This document shows, one piece after another, positions 1-11,850 of a stretch of DNA of 64,000 bases (its first letter is position 1; the number at the start of each line of letters is the position of its first letter). Made by a program: the position numbers and the translations under genes. Origin of the DNA: Sialis fuliginosa (taxonomy: Eukaryota; Arthropoda; Insecta; Megaloptera; Sialidae); the NCBI GenBank assembly GCA_961205875.1, contig OY540813.1:23345001-23409000 (forward strand), in the 5' to 3' direction. The notes below the pieces were generated by a model, which was not told the origin of the DNA, did no database searches, and saw only the letters and a list, made by a program, of their open reading frames with translations.

Positions 1-803
1 GAAGCTCGTCGACTCAACATGGACGACGGCCATTTCGTGTGGTTGTGGATCGACACTAGTGTTTCCGATGCTTCTGCTGCTATTTTAGACCCCGTCAACA
101 CAACAAGATCTAATTACGATTCTTTTGACTCAATGTTAAAGCAGCAGTCTGCAACTGGGAAAGATAAACAAAGGAAGGTTAGGGATACTGACGATGTGCT
201 GAAAGAAAATGATACTGTTTCATTTAGTAGTTTGCAAGAAGAAAATGAAAATAAAACAGTTAAGGTGAATGAGTCAAAAGTAGAAAAGAAGCATAAAATT
301 CGTAAAAGGCAATCGTTTGAAAACCTGGTACCAAACAGTGATCATTTAAGTGATATGCACGTGAATTATTTATTACGAAACGATAAATTTCTTTTATTTA
401 CTAATCATCACAATAATGGCGTTGAAAGTTCTAAATTTAGTGATACTTCCGACAGCCCTGTCGTTGTAAATAAACGTAATAGCGATTTTAGAAGAGCCGG
501 CGGTAGTAGTGCGGGTAGTATGTGGAGTTTTAGTGGCGGCAGTGAAGACGACTGGGGTAGTGACGGTAGTGCGGGGTTGCCGGTAGGGCTGCTGGCGTTC
601 AGGCCGCAGCCCATCCGCGTGGACAGGCACCTGGTGAAGGGTGGCATGCGGCTGCTGGCGGCCACACTACGCGCGGCGCTCGCCGTATGTCCAGAGTCGC
701 TCGCTGGAGCACTCTTCGAGGATATGGTCCAGGCGAAGCGATTGACCAACTGCCTTGATCTTCCCACGGTGGAGAGGAGAAACTTCTCCATGATCTTTGC
801 CCG
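1..803 (+). CDS. Nmdar2: NMDA-type ionotropic glutamate receptor, amino-terminal-domain exon (partial)
   Basis: Exon of a glutamate-gated cation channel subunit of the NMDA class, acting at the plasma membrane of neurons. The frame is open from base 1, so the exon starts before the window, and the ATG at base 19 is an internal Met (residue 7). Residues 10-20 (GHFVWLWIDTS) and 192-220 (GLPVGLLAFRPQPIRVDRHL and on) resemble the amino-terminal clamshell domain of insect GluN2-type subunits. The exon ends in NFSMIFAR at a consensus donor (cccg|gtatgt) after two bases of a codon. Residues about 21-190 are a hydrophilic, Lys/Glu/Ser/Asn-rich insert with N-glycosylation sequons (NTT, NKT, NES), ending in a Gly/Ser/Asp-rich stretch. 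This part is AT-rich yet has no stop in over 500 bases. Assignment to NMDA receptors is fairly sure; the choice of subunit 2 over subunit 1 is from remembered motif likeness. Confidence 0.82.
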
Positions 804-908
804 GTATGTATACATACATCCTTATACTAGTATTCATAACAGCTACTATGTTTTATACTTTCCTCGATAGTCTTTTTATAAAATTATCTACTAATTATAA
901 TTTTTATA

Positions 909-2056
909 CACTGCTTGTCACAATAAGTGGTATACTTTTTTAATGTAACACAGTTTTGTTAAAAATTATCATATTAATATGAAAATACAGAGAAATAATT
1001 AATGTGGTGTTCTTTCAAAGCCCAAAGAGTTGAAATTTTGTGCGTGCATCAATACTGGATGTAAAATCCTTGGCGGGGTGAAAAATGGAAAGTGACAATT
1101 TCAAGTATTGAAAAAAAGTTTAATAACTGTTCATTCGAAGATAACGATAAAATTCACATTAATTTTTAAATGTATAACTTATGTGCACTCTAAAAAAACT
1201 ATCTTATTAATTTTAATAACATTTTATTATATTTGCCTTTTAATTTTACCGGTGATGAAAGACCAAATATGGGCGTATTATTTTACGAAGGGATGGGATA
1301 AAAATTCCAGTGAATTTCTAGATATAATGTTTTAAGAAAGTGTATATTTTAAAAATTTTGAATTTTGGTACACAAAATTTTCAAAAAAATCTTTAAAAAC
1401 TGCTTTCATTGATTTTTTTTTATAAAATCACACTTAAATTCAATCTTTTACCCTACTATTGTGTGCGCTTTAGTATTTAAGGTTAGATGCCTTCTCTTAT
1501 AATTGATTTGTGTTTTTTTAACATACAGTACCGTTGTATACATATTTTACTACCCATTTTGTAAATTTCACAATTTTATCTTTGCATATGTTATTAAGGG
1601 TAGTAACGTGGTTGAAAATAACTGAATTTTATTGAAATTGTAAATTTATATTAACTGTGACTGTTTCTAACAAATTATGAAGTTTTTTAAAATTTGTTTA
1701 AAATCTTCCTATTTTTTGTTGACCTAAACTTAGGTTTAAATAGAATAAAATGTTATTAAAATTAAAAGTTCCTTTAGGGTGCAAATAAGTTATATATATA
1801 AAAATTAATGCGAATTTTATCGTTATCATGGAATTAATAATTTTTAAACTTTTTTTCCAATATTTGAAATTGTCACTTTCCATTTTTCATCCCGCCAAGA
1901 GTTGTATACCCGCAATCGATGCACTCACAAAATTGTTACTCTTTGGGCTATGAAACAACACCACATTAATGATTTCACTGAATTTTAATGTAAAAACAAT
2001 TTTATACAAAACTGTGTTACATTGAAAAAGTGTTCAACTAATTGTGATAAGCAATG
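909..2056. mobile_element. Foldback (long inverted repeat) element 1, TA-flanked
   Basis: Two inverted arms of about 330 bp (about 909-1236 and 1730-2056) share long stretches, including AATGTAACACAGTTTTG, GCCCAAAGAGT and ATGGAAAGTGACAATTTCAA. The ends are CACTGCTTGTCACAA and CATTGCTTATCACAA (read inward), each next to a TA. The arms have clearly diverged, so the copy is old. The centre shows no convincing open reading frame. Best read as a non-autonomous Tc1/mariner-like palindromic element. Confidence 0.75.
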
Positions 2057-3587
2057 TAGTTCATACCGCGCATTCAAAATAAAACAGTTACAAAATGTTT
2101 ATTTCGAAAAATAAGCGGCTTACAGAAAAACACTTTTTAGACAAAAGTTACTCAGTTTAGAGTTTCTATTATCAGTACTATGTCGCTAAGTAGGAAAAGT
2201 TATTTTTTATTCACTCAGTATAAAACCTTTTACAAAAAGAAAACAATTTTCGCAAATCTCCATTACAAAGCGATACTTTATGTAATAGATCAATTCCGTT
2301 TTCACTTCAAGTAGCACCAATTTAGCTGAATAACAAACTCCGTGATATTATCCAGATTAGGGTAACACTTACTTTCTATACATCAGTGATTCCAAAAATA
2401 TTTTTATTTTCTACACCACAGAAAAACAATATTGAATATGAGCCGTTGCCGACGATTTCGTCCATTAAAGTTAGATAATATATAATTTTGATGCACCTAT
2501 CTTTTATAGTTTAGGCCAGCGTACGGGTTTACCGTTAAATGGTCTGTGCACTATTTTTTTAATTTGTGCATATCTTTTGAGCCACAGTGTCATAAAATAT
2601 AGGTAACTTTTAGCACTTCTAAAATTTCAAGGAACACTTTGGTGCAGTTTTCGAGGTTACCTCAGACAGAATGACGAATGAATACAATTAGAATATATTG
2701 TGTCGGGATAAGTGCCAACAAAGATTGATACAAAGAAAATGTAATTTATACATTTAACAATTGGGGATTTCATATTAAACATTATTTTACTTTAAGATAT
2801 ACTTATACAAATATTAATTCAATACATAATAATTATTATGTTTAATATTAATAACATAAAGAAGTGGGGTAACTGCAAACTTCATGGCTAATAATTATAT
2901 TCTACTTCTTGTTAATTTTTACTACATTGCTTTATAATTTTCTTTCTTGTTGGGGTCAATTGATCTTTTATAAAACTACCGTAACAGGTACACATTTTTT
3001 TTAACTTACAACTTGTTACTTGTTAGTGTTTCTAAATATTTTAACCACACATAAAAATAGAGTAGCAGTGTATTACATTATATGTATTAATAATAATAAA
3101 AAAATTATTGGCACATCGACCAATAATGGTATACAAAACGTCATATACATCAAAAGTTAAACTAATAATGAAATAAATACAGTGCAGTTCTACAGTAATT
3201 TTTTCTAGTGAAATATATATATTTAAAAATTTTAATGGTAATAATATGTAGATATAAAATTTACAATTTTAAATCAATATTGATTTTTATTTCATTGAGA
3301 TATGAATTGGTTAGCAGGTAGTAAAAGAAGTACTTTAAACTTTCTAGAGATAGCAAAGTGCATTGTTTATATAATAAAAAATAATAGACAGATAGTACTT
3401 ATGGCCCATTTCACCCTAAATAATTTACAAAAAATTTCAAATTTTTTTTTTAGATAATAATAAAGTAATTTTTTTCGAACCCGAATCCGAACTAAGAGTA
3501 CATTAAACCCGAATCTTAAATAAAATCAAATTAGGTCATTTTCTTCTGTAGGCTATGGTAGCCGTTGCCCATAAGAGTTGAATTTTA
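2057..3587. other. Intronic AT-rich stretch, nothing recognised
   Basis: AT-rich sequence with no coding frame and no recognisable repeat ends. It has a short motif near 3408 (CCCATTTCACCCTAAA) that recurs near 6014. Confidence 0.4.
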
Positions 3588-3715
3588 GGGCTGTTATCCA
3601 CGTTGTCGTATTGTCAGAAGTGTTTCTGAAACTGTTTCAGAAACACTTCTGAAGAAGACTCCGAAATGAGAGTCGAAACGTCAATAAGGAAATACGACAA
3701 CGTGAACAACAGCCC
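3588..3715. repeat. Nested hairpin repeat with hammerhead-like core
   Basis: Outer 25-base inverted arms (3588-3612 and 3691-3715, 23 of 25 matching) enclose a perfect inner hairpin with 19-bp arms around one base (3614-3632, 3634-3652; core CAGAAGTGTTTCTGAAAC). After the inner hairpin comes CTGAAGA, a short helix (GACTC...GAGTC) and GAAACGTC. That order resembles a hammerhead ribozyme core, but one extra base separates CTGAAGA from the helix. A similar motif recurs at 11721-11850. Confidence 0.6.
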
Positions 3716-6139
3716 GCTCTTACAGATTAGGTCAGCTGATTATATGTAATGTAATCCTTGGGGGAAGAAACAACTGCTCTAGTACCTACCTCACTCATCA
3801 ATAACTTTTTTCTCGTTTTGATTGATGCTAACTATTCGTTATGACTGATTGGGCATCTCGCTCTACATTTTTTGGCGCTGTTTTAGCTACGCTGTCAAAA
3901 TATTGCTTGGCAATTTCCCAATCAATTGTATGGAAAGACACAGGAAGTAGATAGCGAAAATGTCACGATTGTGTTTTTATATATTTTCAACCGAGAGAAA
4001 TATTTTATAAAAATATTGTTTTTATCGTAGAAAGTTTAAGCGGAAAAATATAAAACGAATGAGTTTTCAAGATAATGGATTTATATAATGTGGTTAAAAA
4101 AATGGATTGTAATAATAAATTATATACTCAAGTACATTTTGAGGGTTATGTCAAAACTGAAACTTTATTAGCAAGCATAATAAAAAAACATCACTGGACC
4201 GATTGAGCTGAAATTTGGAATACATATGTAAGTAAAATATTTACTGAGATTAAAAAAAGTTACGGTACAAAAAGTATAGGTACCTATATATTTTTCGAAA
4301 TGCACATGTAGTGTATCAAAATACATATCTTGTTAAGTTGATTTAAAAAATATAAACATATTTATATCGTTTACAAGATTATTTACCTGCCAAAACTGGT
4401 ACAGTAGAAATAGTGCAAGAAATGATATTCACGCCTGTTATTTGAAACTAAATAAATAATAATGTGCCGTTTGATAGCAATATTGCGGTGAAAAAAAAAC
4501 AGCGTTGAATCATACATATTCATAATGGCATCCTATTATATGTCAAACAAAAAAGAATTCATGAAAATAAGGACACATTGAGCGTGTCATGTTAAATTTT
4601 TAATTGAAAAAAGAAGTGTTTTATGTTGAAATTTTAATTTTCAATATAACATTAGTATTTTATAGTGAAAATTTCGTAAAAACTTACAATTTTATCAAAT
4701 GTCAGTTTTTCTTATTGTTGTTTTATGTAATTAATAATGTATTTTTAAAGGACCCTCAGGAGCAATTTAATATTCATAATGTTGCGTTTACGCAACATTG
4801 GTACTAAATAGGTTAACGCAATTCTAAGGTTAGTATTAAAATAAATTTAAATTACATTGAACACTAGAGTGTACAGTATAATAATACAAAAGATAACGAT
4901 ACATTTTAATTTCTGCAAGTAGAACTTTTGTATACTTAAGACAAAGCTAATTTTGTACGGAATAATTAAAACTTTATCAATTTTATAAATCTTTTAAATT
5001 TTTGTAGGAAATTTAAAGAGATAAGCTGATCTGGGTGGCCTTGGTCAGACACAATGGCGGCAGCCGTTGTTTTTTGATGGCGCAGTGGCCTTTGCATGAA
5101 TTAGAATAACAAAAGCTGGACGATGATGGATTATTTTAGAATTACCCCAATACTGTTTTTGTACTCTTCAAGAGTATGTATTGTTTTCGTATTTTGTATG
5201 TCTTCACTTTGTATATATATATAGTTGTGGTTTCGCTTTTGAAGTTATTCCATCATATTCATGTAGTTTTTCAAATTGTTCTGGTTGGATTATATTGAAG
5301 AATATATTATTCGGTTAGTTTGTTTTGTATATGTTGGATTTTATTTTGTTGCTCTTAAGCATGTGTAATGTATACATTATTTCAGTTAAAATATAATCAG
5401 TAAAATTTTTATTTTATTGTATTTACTTCACTAACATAAATAATATAAATATATATATATAGTTATTTGTGTACTTAGTGTGAAAAATGCAACATTTTTG
5501 TATAAGAGTGCGAAACCCCTATTTTACACGCAATGTATACACATAATATTTTCCCAGCAGCCTTATAATATCAAAGGTAATATAATATAATACACGCACT
5601 TGATGACGGTGCAGAGTGAATTCTTCGCGCCTACTCCGACGAGTTCCAGACAAAACAGCTACTACATCTTACAATTAGACAAGGAAGACTTGACGGGATT
5701 ACAAAATATTTACCTTCATATTTCATTTATGTATTCTATTTTTCTACATCAATAAATTGGGTGCCTATAAAATTTCCTTACTTTAATAAAGATAACGACA
5801 GTATTTTATAATGCGGAACACTTTTTCTAAAAAAAATATATCATATTGGATAACATAATGGGTGAAATGGGATAAATGGAAACTTTATTGCTAATATTGT
5901 ATATTTTATGTATATCTTGCTAATTTTTTCCCAAGAGATAGCAAACTGCTTCGATTACATAGAAAAAAATAGACCATTGCATCTTTTTTTTAGCCCGGTG
6001 TTACATTTAGGTACCCCATTTCACCCTAAACGTAAATTCCCGTTATATTAACTGTCTTTGGTAAGGACAATCTCAGTGGGTCTTCTGTAGTGAAGTTGAT
6101 CGTTATTTTACTTAGTTTAAAATGGGGACTTAATTTTCG
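3716..6139. other. Intronic AT-rich stretch with a small GC-richer island
   Basis: Mostly AT-rich without coding signal. A segment near 4175-4260 (ATCACTGGACCGATTGAGCT) resembles diffuse transposon sequence. Positions 5010-5095 are less AT-rich and non-repetitive (TGGCGGCAGCC, GGCGCAGTGGCC). Confidence 0.35.
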
Positions 6140-6505
6140 TTACGTTAAGAAACCCTTATCGTTTCACTCTGTCCATTCGTCTGCCCGTCTGTCTGTATGT
6201 TACAATCCTCTAATTTTTTTTGAAGCCCTCTTCCATCGATTGAATAGTATACTCAAAATATTTTTTTACTTACCCCATTGAGAGGGTGTCTTTAAAATAC
6301 AACAAAAATGTCTAAGGACCTTTTGGTTTTAACTCTTCTACTTTCTAAACTATCGATGCAAAAAATCTAAAAAAATTCCAGAATGTATCTAGTAGGTACT
6401 TTCAATGAAAATTGAAACGAATACTGTAATTTTTTTTAAATTTTATATTGTAGAAATGTAGTTAATTTCGAAAGAGAAGAATCACTACGGAACCCTATCA
6501 TGTTG
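6140..6505. repeat. Dispersed repeat with AACCCT...GGAACCCT ends
   Basis: Begins with aaaccctta followed by a TGTCCATTCGTCTGCCCGTC-type pyrimidine-rich block and ends with ctacggaaccct. The same layout is seen at 21520-22330, so these are two diverged copies of one dispersed insect repeat type. No protein coding is visible. Confidence 0.5.
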
Positions 6506-7133
6506 ACAATAAATAATGATTTTTTTTACTATCGGGATTTTGGTTAGTCGGGATTTTAATTGTCGGGATTATGACCTAAATCCTTTTAAATCTATACAGT
6601 AACATACTGAAATGGGTAACCTCTCGAATCTTCCTTCGATGATGCCACATCATTAGAATTGCTGTTTTATTGATTTTATTGCTTCTATGCAGTACATACT
6701 AAGCGCTCCACAGAGTGTTCTGTGTATCTGAAAATATGCATATTTATTTACTTCCTTTATTTCATTACTTTTATTTGTGAACAAGCTTCTGAATTGCTCT
6801 CGTTCGTTTGTATATTTACCTGTACTTCAGGGACGTCCATTCGTTATTTTTATTATTATTTTTAAATGATGATTTTATTTGTATAAACATAATTTGACTT
6901 GTCTGCGATTCCACTTTGATAAAATACGAGATTGCATCTGAGTAAATATTAATATTGAGGATTGATTTTCCAGTGGTGTGAACAGTTTTTAACCTCAAGA
7001 AGTTGATTTTGCTTCAGTTGCTAATATGATTAATTTAGTTAGTTTTAGTGTCAATGTACCTACCAGCAAGTTTTGCTAATAAAAACGATAAAAAATTACC
7101 ATCATGGAATGGCGTAGATTAATATATATATTA

Positions 7134-8256
7134 GACTGGTTCAAAAAAAGTGACTATTTTTTTTTTTTCGAAACAATTCCATTTATACCTTCAAGGAGGT
7201 GTAGAAAGATGCCTGTTAAAAGGAGAGCTCTTAATATTAATATTTAGAGGTCGCTCATCACAGATTTCTATTTCCCATTGAAATAACATTGGAAAAAATT
7301 TTTTTGAACTTTGGAATTTTATATTTCGGTCTAGAAGCAAAGTGCCGGATGAGCGATACATATTTTTATAGAAAATTAGTTGCTCTACAAAAAAGGTTTC
7401 TTATCATTTTTCGACAAATTCACTCCTTCAAAAGTTATTCAAGGTTAAAGTTTAATTTAGAGTAAATTTAAGTTTTTTTTCTTGATTTCTGACAAAATGT
7501 TAAAACTTATCACTTAAAATCATAAAATCATTCATGAAAATTTTATGAATGATTATCTAGGGAAAAGTAGGGCCATTTAAAAATTCTAGATTTGTGAAGT
7601 TAATCGTTTCACGTTCTAGATTTCCTTCAAAAAATAGATGAATAAATACAAAGATGTCGATAAAAAAATGCCAATCTTAAAAGAAATACTGCTTAAAATC
7701 CATCAATATATAAAAATTTATTTCTACATAAATATTTCGTTTAACATTACTTTATAAAACAATATTTTCTCCAATTGAAAGCGTGTAAATTTTTATCAAA
7801 AAGTACGGATGATTATTTCAAAGTTTTCCCTAGATAATCATTCATAAAATTTTCATGAATGATTTTATGATTTTAAGTGATAAGTTTTAACATTTTGTCA
7901 GAAATCAAGAAAAAAAACTTAAATTTACTCTAAATTAAACTTTAACCTTGAATAACTTTTGAAGGAGTGAATTTGTCGAAAAATGATAAGACACCTTTTT
8001 TGTAGAGCAACTAATTTTCTATAAAAATATTTATCGCTCATCCGGCACTTTGCTTCTAGACCGAAATATAAAATTCCAAAGTTCAAAAAAATTTTTTCCA
8101 ATGTTATTTCAATGGGAAATAGAAATCTGTGATGAGCGACCTCTAAATATTAATATTAAGAGCTCTCCTTTTAACAGGCATCTTTCTACACCTCCTCGAA
8201 GGTATAAATGGAATTGTTTCGAAAAAAAAAAAATAGTCACTTTTATTGAACCAGTC
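7134..8256. mobile_element. Near-perfect palindromic foldback element 2, TA-flanked
   Basis: Left arm 7134-7566 and right arm 7824-8256 are inverted copies, each 433 bp, with no net length difference and about four mismatches seen on reading through. The ends are GACTGGTTCAA and TTGAACCAGTC, each flanked by TA. A spacer of about 257 bp separates the arms. Each arm contains its own smaller palindrome (AATCATTCAT...ATGAATGATT). There is no transposase frame, so it is non-autonomous. The near-identity of the arms points to recent insertion or conversion between arms. Confidence 0.9.
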
Positions 8257-8286
8257 TAATATATATATATATCACATTTTAAAATT

Positions 8287-8302
8287 CCCCCCCCCCCCCC
8301 CC
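8287..8302. repeat. Poly-C run (16 C)
   Basis: Sixteen consecutive C in AT-rich intron, 30 bp beyond the palindromic element. Comparable G/C runs are at 21712-21724 and 22021-22035. Their length is likely to vary or be miscounted in assembly. Confidence 0.8.
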
Positions 8303-8374
8303 TCCTTCTTTGAATACAACCTAAACTGACGTAATGTAATGTGACGCAACATTAACGTGTTGTTCAAAAAAAGA

Positions 8375-8854
8375 TAAGATACTGACATCAGTTATGGCCG
8401 CTATAAGAGCAAGGTTTACTTTTTTTGTGATTACCGGGCTTTTTTGTAATTCTCATGAACTGATGTTACTAATCAAACAAGTAACTCTTTATTTAATCAA
8501 TTTAATAACCAAAGTCCACAAAGTTTATTTTTTAAATTATAAATTTTTATTTGGTTCGTGTTTTTTCTCCAGTAATGGATAAAAGAAAGAATCGTCAAAT
8601 TTGAAACAATGTAAAGCAATTTCTATGATAGTATAAATTAATAAATAAATTATACTAAAAATTAGTTTAAATATCCGTCATTTTGATTCCTATTAGCCGA
8701 TTGTCATCAAATCATGCTGTAAGACAGTTAAATGTATAAAGAGTAATATTCAGAAATGGTAGTAATCAAATATCAACACATATTCTAATTCAGTACATTT
8801 AATTAAAAATTTGCCATTACTGAGGTCTTTGCCAAGACTGGTGCCATTACCTTA
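8375..8854 (+). mobile_element. GGCACCAGTCTT-family MITE, copy 1
   Basis: Carries the family landmarks in order: TTACTAATCAAACAAGTAAC, CTCCAGTAATGGATAAA, AATCATGCTGTAAGACAG, and the right end AAGACTGGTGCCATTACC. The left end (AAGATACTGACATCAG) is the eroded inverted counterpart. About 480 bp and non-coding; a 62-codon frame inside is incidental. Confidence 0.75.
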
Positions 8855-9643
8855 TATTAATTTAAGATAATGAAGTCCTTTTCTTTCTTTTTGATCTTAT
8901 CATTGACAATATTTTTAATTTGTGGAGAGCAATAAAAAGAATAAACTTTCAAATTATTAAAGTTATTTTTTTTTATTTTGAATTTTTTACTAGTATGAAA
9001 CAATTCGATGATTTCTTTAAAATCATTTATTTTTTTGAAGAAAATAAATACAGCATAAATTATGGCTGATACTGTTTTTGTTTCTTATATGCACCGTTTT
9101 AAAAATAGTTCGATTAATATTAGTTTGATATTGATTGGTTTTAATTTTAATTTTATTTTGATTGACATATTTTTGCCCTTTTAACTGTCAAAAATCGTGC
9201 ATTGATAGGCAGGTTCATTTTGCATAAATAATAAATTTTATAAGAGTAAACTTGCGACGCCACTGGCCGTACTGCCGCACATTTCAGGTGTGGTACAACT
9301 GTTTGGATAATTCAATTTGAAATAAAAAAATCGAGTTGTTTCAAATACGAGAATTTTATATATATTTTATTTGCAAGGGGATTTAACTCGCAAGATTTGA
9401 AGAACTCACAATCACAATTGAAGGATGAAGTGTGGTAAGAAATACACTTCGGAGAACAGGTTTTTTGAAAAGGTTTTATAATAATAATGAAATACATCTT
9501 GAATAGCCAGTTTTAGTAAATATATAAAATATAAAATAAATAAAATATATAAAATATATTTTGTCTTGTTGATAGTTTAAGACTCTTTAGTAAAGAGTCT
9601 TATTAGAATTTTTTTTAGGGGATAAAAATAGCAGAAATTTAAT
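8855..9643. other. Intronic AT-rich stretch with one perfect hairpin
   Basis: No gene seen. A 23-base perfect hairpin (AAGACTCTTTA around one G) lies at 9579-9601, too short and isolated to assign a role. Confidence 0.4.
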
Positions 9644-9651
9644 CATAAGAT

Positions 9652-9895
9652 CAGGGGTTATTTTAAGAAAATTTTTCAACTATAAATACCTTTTTTTGCA
9701 ATTTTTCTCTACAGCTTGTATATTTCTTACAAATTATAGTGACCTTTTTTTCTTTCTTTTTTTACTCTATACTTACACATTTTTATATTTTTCTTTCTAC
9801 TTGCAATTTTTCAACTACACAAAGCTTTTACAACTACAGTTTTTATTTTTGGAACTGCAGAAATAAACTACAACTACACACTAAAATAACCCCTG
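9652..9895. mobile_element. hAT-like MITE, CAGGGGTTATTTTA ends, copy 1
   Basis: A 244-bp element with ends CAGGGGTTATTTTAAG and CTAAAATAACCCCTG. It is flanked by a perfect 8-bp direct repeat, CATAAGAT, at 9644-9651 and 9896-9903. An 8-bp target duplication with CAGGG ends is typical of the hAT superfamily. The interior is pyrimidine-rich and non-coding. A second copy in the opposite orientation is at 37674-37905. Confidence 0.9.
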
Positions 9896-9903
9896 CATAA
9901 GAT

Positions 9904-11720
9904 GGCGACACGGCTCACAGCTGTTTTTCTTAAAGGCTAGTTTGAAGATTGTACCTTCAGCATCATGGAGATATTTTTAAATATTTAGAAAATCAAAATT
10001 TGGCTACAGTTCGTTTTTTTTTTATTTCGAAAATAAACTAAAATCTCTCCATTATTTTGTACAAAAATATAAATAGAAGAAAAACTTTAGCTAATTTGAG
10101 GTAAATTCATTAAATAGAAATCGAATCATGCTATTAATTAGATGGAATTTTCATTGTTTCGAGAGAAAACGCATTTAAAGTAAGTTTAATGTTAGTGGAT
10201 TTTTTAAATTGAATTTTCAACTCGAGTGCTCTGAGTGCTTGGAAATTCGATACTTTCGGTAATTTTAGTTTAATTCCGCAAATTAATTCTTAGGAGTGGT
10301 ACTTTTAAACTTAAAAAAATAAAGTGTGTGAATATCTTATGCTTAATTTTATTATGGCATATAATCGTATATAAACATTGAATACTAAGAATACATAAAA
10401 TATTATATAGAAAATATTTGTCTAAAAATGAAATAACATTTTCGCATCATACAATGTTTGTGAGCATTATTGGAAAAATATGTAGTAAAATGATACACTG
10501 AAAACATTGCATATCAGGCAAAATATTATTTTATATATTTTTTGTTCAAGTGTTTTCACCAAAAATATTATTTTTCCATACCTTTAAAATAAACACACAG
10601 AATAACAACATGCACGTACTAAGTACTCACTTATAGTGAATCATAAAGATGAAAAGTATTTTTATTTTCTAATAATTTATATATTTTCCAAATATTTTTT
10701 TCAATTTTATATACTTTCATTAAAATGTTAATTATAAATTGTCCATAATAAGGGTCTGCTAGAAATGTAATTGTATGATATACACACAATTAAAACAATC
10801 GATCCTAAGAAGCTGTTAAAATTACAGGATATGTAAAAAATACTATCTATTATAATACAATGTTATATTAATTTAAGATAATAATGTATGTATTATAATC
10901 TAATTATTATTAATTATTATTATTAATAAAAATAGATTTATTGAAAAAAATTCCGGTTTCGGCCAGAAATCCGGTCCGATTTTTTTTTCATCAAAATTTG
11001 TTAAGTAGTTTTCGTGTTAAGTCGTATACAAACAAACAAATACACAGATTGGCAGACACTAAAAAATAAAATATAAAATGGCGCAGCGCAAAAAAAATCC
11101 CAAATATTTTCATTGTATATACTTATAGACATTAACATTATATTGTATTGATTGATAAAATACATAGGTATATTATTTTGAAAATATTTCATTTCTGAAA
11201 GATCTTGTAATTGATATATAAACATTTCTCAGTATTGTAGTTAGGTAATTAATTTGTGTGTAATGTAATGTATCTGCTAGAAATGTGCGTGCGTGTTGTC
11301 ACGTACTACACGAAGGTGGGCAAAGAAAAAATCACTTCATACTCATAAAGAAAATATTATCTGACATTTCATTGTTTTCCTATAACACAGAATTTCTTAA
11401 ATTGAGGTCCTCGAATCTATTGTCATGTATCTGCAAAATAAATATAAGGGTAAATTTAAATTACATTTGACAGAGCTAGGCGCTGGCCTTAAGCGATTTT
11501 GAAATTTTGTCTTCTGAGGGTACCTAATGTGAATTAAAGTAATAACTGCACGGAGTGCATTTTTATCGGGTATAAATTATACTTCAAATATAAAAAAGTG
11601 ATTTTTAAGAATTATAATTTTAATGAAATAGTTTTACTTTCCTAAACTACCTGAAATCAAATCGATTTTATATTACAAATTACTATACAAATAATATTAA
11701 TGATATAAATTGGTTATTTT
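9904..11720. other. Intronic AT-rich stretch, nothing firm
   Basis: No coding signal. Near 10955-11070 a piece (CCGGTCCGA, GTTAAGTAGTTTTCGTG, then CAAACAAACAAATACACAGA) resembles the reverse of the dispersed TGTCTGTCTGTC-type repeat ends found elsewhere in the window. Confidence 0.35.
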
Positions 11721-11850
11721 AAGTCTTGAGGCTTCCGCGGTGATCTTGATATGGATCTTGGGTTCTGGGTGTCAGCCGCGTCGATTCTGTCGTTTTATCG
11801 TTCAATGTTTCGTCACACATTGCAGTGGACATCTTCAGGGCTCTTTTAAA
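11721..11850 (-). repeat. Dispersed repeat with hammerhead-like core, copy 1
   Basis: Shares ATGGATCTTGG, TCTGGGTGT and AGCCGCGTCGAT with 38530-38635. Read on the minus strand it contains CTGAAGATGTC, a loop, then GACGAAAC, comparable to the motif at 3651-3682. Both this copy and the second have a block related to AAGTCTTGAGGC at one edge. Probably a fragment of a retroelement or its derivative; the family is not identified. Confidence 0.55.

Noticed and set aside
394..815. Minus-strand open frames of 78 and 135 codons over exon A
   Set aside because: They are shadows of the receptor exon: the coding strand is supported by recognisable protein motifs and a consensus splice donor.
3588..3715. 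Definite hammerhead ribozyme
   Set aside because: The core has an extra base before the helix and no convincing stem III with a cleavage site, so it is reported only as hammerhead-like.
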